Shown here piece after piece: positions 5,246-8,254 of a stretch of 8,254 nt of DNA (within the stretch, counting starts at the first letter, position 1; the number at the start of each line of letters is the position of its first letter). Made by a program: the position numbers and the translations under genes. Source of the stretch: JBOGEB01 sp050743125. Lineage in GTDB: Bacteria > Actinomycetota > Nitriliruptoria > Euzebyales > Egibacteraceae. The stretch covers positions 1 through 8,254 of the forward strand of contig JBOGEB010000184.1 in assembly GCA_050743125.1 (NCBI GenBank). The letters run 5' to 3'. Below the pieces are notes generated by a model. The model was given only the letters and a program-made list of their open reading frames with translations, was not told where the DNA came from and searched no databases.

Positions 5246-8200
5246 ATGAACGGTCTCTACGACCCTCGCTTCGAGCACGACGCCTGCGGGATCGGCTTCG
5301 TCGCCGACACGTCCGGGAGGCCCTCACGCTGGCTCGTCGAGGCGGGGCTGGAGGGCCTGTGCGGGGTGATGCACCGCGGCGCGGTCGCCGCTGACGAGAA
5401 GTCAGGCGACGGCGCGGGGTTCCTGCTCCCGCTGCCGAGGACCCTGCTGGCCCGGGACCTCCGCCGTGAGGGGGCCGGGGGGGCGCCCCCGATGAAAAAC
5501 GGCATCGACCCCGACCGGATCGGTGCGGCGATGTGCTTTTTCGACGGGGGCGAGGACGCCAACGCTGATCGGGCGCGCGCGGACGCGCGGCGGGCGGTCG
5601 CCGACGCGCTCGTGGCTGAGGGGCTGGGGCTGCTCGGCTGGCGCGAGGTCCCCGTCGTGCCTGAGGCGCTCGGCGACATCGCCCGCGCGGCGATGCCGCA
5701 CATCGTCCAGGCGGTCTTCACCCGCCCGGCCGACCTCGACGGCGAGATCGCCGAGCGGCGCTGCTACCTCGCCCGCAAGCGGGCCGAGCAGGCCTGCCGC
5801 GAGCTCCGGGCGCAGGCCTACTTCGCGTCTTGGAGCCTTCGTACGATCACGTACAAGGCGATGTCCCGGGCCGACCAGCTCGCCGAGTTCTACCCTGACC
5901 TGGCCGAGCGCGACGTGACCGGCTGGTTCGCGATCTTTCACCAGCGGTACTCGACGAACACGACGCCGACGTGGGAGCGGGCGCAGCCGTTCCGGTTCCT
6001 TTGCCACAACGGCGAGATCAACACGATCGAGGGCAACGTCAACCTCATGGGCGCCCGCGTCGGCCGGCTGGGCGCCGACTGGCCGGAGCTGCATTCCGGC
6101 CAGCCGCCCATGGGCGAGGCACTGCTCGAGCCCCTGATTGACGCCGACAACTCCGACTCCGCCAAGCTCGACAACGTCCTGGAGCTGCTCGTCCGCGGCG
6201 GCCGTGGGGTCGACCACGCGATGGCGATGCTCATCCCGCAGGTGTGGGAGGGCCGCCGCGACCTCCACCCGGCGGTCCGCGACTTCTACCGCTACCATGC
6301 CGCCCTCACCGAGCCGTGGGACGGCCCTGCGGGCGTCGTCTTCACCGACGGGCTGCGGGTCGCGGCGGCCCTGGACCGCAACGGGCTGCGACCGCTGCGC
6401 TACGCCGCCTGTGAGGACGGGTTCGTCGTGGCCTCGTCGGAGGTCGGGGCCGTGCGGACCGCCGGGCGGGGCGTCGTCCGCCGGTCGCGGCTCGGGCCAG
6501 GGCAGATGGTGCTCGTCGACCCCGCCCAGGGCGGCCTCGTCTGCGACGCCGAGATCAAGCGGCGCCTCGCCGCGCGCCGCCCGTACGGCGAGTGGCTCCG
6601 CGAGCACCAGCGCAGCGTCGGCGTCGGCCAGCCGATGGGCGGTTGGGTCTCCGACCTGCTGCCACGGCAGGTCGCGGCCGGCTACACGAGGGAGGAGGAG
6701 ACGACCGTCCTGCGCCCGATGGCCACGACGGGCAAGGAGCCGGTGTCCTCCATGGGCGACGACACCGCGCTGTCGGTGTTCACCGGCCGCACCCGGACCG
6801 TGTACCAGTACCTCAAGCAGCGGTTCGCTCAGGTCACGAACCCGCCCATCGACCACCTGCGCGAGTGGCAGGTGTTCAGCCTGCGTACCCAGCTCGGCCC
6901 GCGCCAGCCGATCCTGTCCGAGACCCCTGTGGCCGCGCGGCTGCTCGAGCTCGACGGGTTCGTCATGTATCCGGGCGGTCTCGTCGATCTCGTGCTCGCC
7001 GCGAAGATCCCGTTCGCCGTCGTCGGCCTGGACGCGACCTTCCCCGTCGCGAACGGGCCGAGCGGGCTCGGCGCGCGGCTGGCCGCGTTGGGGAACGAGG
7101 CCGCCGGCGCCGTCCGTGGCGGGGCGGCGCTGCTGATCATCAGCGACCGCTCGATGGACGGCGACTGTGCTCCGGTCCCTGCGGTGCTCGCGGTCGGCGC
7201 GGTCCACCACCGGCTCATGGCGGAGGGCTTGCGCTCGCAGGCGAGCCTGATCAGCGAGACCGACGACGCCCGTGACACGCACTCGTTCGCCTGCCTGCTC
7301 GGCTACGGCGCCGACGTGATCTGCCCGCGGCTCGCGCTCGAGTCGATGGCCGAGCTCGCGGACCGGGGCAGGATCGGCGGCGACAACCCCTCGGCCGGCG
7401 AGGTGGGGGACCTCTATCGCCGGGCAGCCGAGGAGGGCGTCTTGAAGATCATGTCGAAGATGGGCATCTCCACCCTCGACAGCTACCGCTCCGCCCAGAT
7501 CTTCGAGGCGGTCGGGCTGTCCGGCGACGTCATCGACCTCGCGCTGCGCGGCACCCCGTCGAAGATCGGCGGGATCGGCCTTGACGCGCTCGCCGAGGAC
7601 ATCCTCGCCCGCCACGCCGAGGCGTTCGTGGACTCACCGAAGCTCGCCCGCCCCGGCTACTTCAAGTTCCGCAAGGGCGGCGACTACCACGCGACGAACC
7701 CCGACGTGATCGACGCGCTCCAGCGGACGGTGGGCCTGGAGGGGGACCTGGAGCCGTTGACCGCGGAGCTGGTCTTCAACGGCCACGCCATGAAGGCGGC
7801 GCACCTGCTGTCCGTGGCGACCGACCAGGGCCGCTTCCCGCTCTACGAGGAGTTCGCGCGCCTGGTGAACAACCGGCCGCCGGCCGAGCCGCGCGACCTG
7901 CTGGAGCCGGCCGCGGCCGCAGCGCCCGTCCCGCTCGTCGAGGTGGAGCCGGCGACGTCGATCGTCCAACGGTTCTTCACCGGCGCGATGTCGTTGGGGG
8001 CGTTGTCGCCGGAGGCGCACGAGAGCCTTGCGGTCGCGATGAACCTGCTCGGCGGCATGTCGAATTGTGGCGAGGGTGGCGAGGACCCGGTCCGGTACCG
8101 CAAGCGGGGCAGCGCCCGCGACCCGAACTCGAGGGCGAAGCAGATCGCGTCGGGGCGGTTCGGGGTGACGCCGGAGTACCTCGCGTACGCGGACGAGATC

Positions 8201-8254
8201 CAGATCAAGATCGCTCAGGGCTCTAAGCCTGGTGAGGGCGGGCAGCTGCCTGGG
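5246..8254 (+). CDS. gltB: Glutamate synthase large subunit (partial, 3' end cut off)
   Basis: The first 1003 codons of the GOGAT alpha chain, open to the window edge and free of frameshifts. The enzyme moves the amide of glutamine onto 2-oxoglutarate to make two glutamates, working with the small subunit GltD in the NADPH form or with ferredoxin, in the cytoplasm. A 13-residue propeptide precedes Cys14 (HDACGIGF), the N-terminal nucleophile after processing. The glutaminase domain (about 14-430) has HQRYSTNT (232-239) and HNGEIN (254-259), matching the substrate-binding Arg and the Asn-Gly oxyanion pair. The central domain follows (about 470-790, including REWQVFSLRTQLGP from about 539). The FMN/synthase domain begins near 900, with RFFTGAMSLGALS and SNCGEGGED (939-947), and the window ends in KPGEGGQLPG. 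The Fe-S cysteines lie beyond the edge. The family is about 1500 residues long, so roughly two thirds is present. AAGGA at 5235-5239, six bases before ATG, supports the start. Confidence 0.97.
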   Translation, partial: MNGLYDPRFEHDACGIGFVADTSGRPSRWLVEAGLEGLCGVMHRGAVAADEKSGDGAGFLLPLPRTLLARDLRREGAGGAPPMKNGIDPDRIGAAMCFFDGGEDANADRARADARRAVADALVAEGLGLLGWREVPVVPEALGDIARAAMPHIVQAVFTRPADLDGEIAERRCYLARKRAEQACRELRAQAYFASWSLRTITYKAMSRADQLAEFYPDLAERDVTGWFAIFHQRYSTNTTPTWERAQPFRFLCHNGEINTIEGNVNLMGARVGRLGADWPELHSGQPPMGEALLEPLIDADNSDSAKLDNVLELLVRGGRGVDHAMAMLIPQVWEGRRDLHPAVRDFYRYHAALTEPWDGPAGVVFTDGLRVAAALDRNGLRPLRYAACEDGFVVASSEVGAVRTAGRGVVRRSRLGPGQMVLVDPAQGGLVCDAEIKRRLAARRPYGEWLREHQRSVGVGQPMGGWVSDLLPRQVAAGYTREEETTVLRPMATTGKEPVSSMGDDTALSVFTGRTRTVYQYLKQRFAQVTNPPIDHLREWQVFSLRTQLGPRQPILSETPVAARLLELDGFVMYPGGLVDLVLAAKIPFAVVGLDATFPVANGPSGLGARLAALGNEAAGAVRGGAALLIISDRSMDGDCAPVPAVLAVGAVHHRLMAEGLRSQASLISETDDARDTHSFACLLGYGADVICPRLALESMAELADRGRIGGDNPSAGEVGDLYRRAAEEGVLKIMSKMGISTLDSYRSAQIFEAVGLSGDVIDLALRGTPSKIGGIGLDALAEDILARHAEAFVDSPKLARPGYFKFRKGGDYHATNPDVIDALQRTVGLEGDLEPLTAELVFNGHAMKAAHLLSVATDQGRFPLYEEFARLVNNRPPAEPRDLLEPAAAAAPVPLVEVEPATSIVQRFFTGAMSLGALSPEAHESLAVAMNLLGGMSNCGEGGEDPVRYRKRGSARDPNSRAKQIASGRFGVTPEYLAYADEIQIKIAQGSKPGEGGQLPG

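Noticed and set aside
5122..5394. Short + strand frame starting in the gltB leader, considered as a leader peptide
   Set aside because: It runs far into gltB in another frame, has no ribosome binding site, and shows no run of Gln or Glu codons expected of a nitrogen-related leader peptide.
5402..7615. Minus-strand open frame of 737 codons opposite gltB
   Set aside because: It is an antisense shadow of gltB caused by codon bias; gltB has catalytic motifs throughout and the shadow has none.

Overview
The window is GC-rich, and its intact genes use mostly G or C in third codon positions. A CGAAC-N4-GTTCG palindrome of the Gram-positive/actinobacterial LexA type, promoter hexamers of the TAnnnT form and one apparently leaderless gene all suggest a chromosomal segment of a high-GC actinomycete. 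This placement is inference; nothing in the window fixes the genus.

Three intact genes, all on the + strand, alternate with stretches of decayed sequence. From the left: about 400 bases with nothing recognisable; a frameshifted dienelactone-hydrolase-family remnant (about 400-1075); the C-terminal tail of a TctA-type tricarboxylate transporter subunit (about 1141-1390); a promoter with a LexA box and an intact VOC/PhnB-like gene (1494-1961); about 600 bases without a gene, holding strong hairpins and a 320-bp element bounded by imperfect 20-bp inverted repeats; a SRPBCC-family pseudogene with four frame changes (2557 to about 2985); an intact ABC half-transporter (3183-5090), probably translated from a leaderless mRNA; a 155-base gap with a promoter-like box followed by a terminator-like hairpin; and the first 1003 codons of the glutamate synthase large subunit gltB (5246 to the window edge).

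The intact genes do not form an obvious pathway. GltB makes glutamate from glutamine and 2-oxoglutarate (GOGAT). The ABC protein is a multidrug/lipid-type exporter with no visible substrate clue. The VOC protein may be damage-inducible, judging from its LexA box. The dienelactone hydrolase and TctA remnants may be what is left of an organic-acid or aromatic-degradation locus. Most frameshifts in the remnants are single-base losses, while about 4.9 kb of ABC and gltB coding sequence is free of frameshifts, so the damage looks like real gene decay and not poor sequencing.

No CRISPR array, defence island, phage module, tRNA or rRNA was seen, and no clearly new multi-gene system. The points most worth following are the LexA box on the VOC gene, the hairpin-bearing 320-bp element, and the possible attenuator in the gltB leader.
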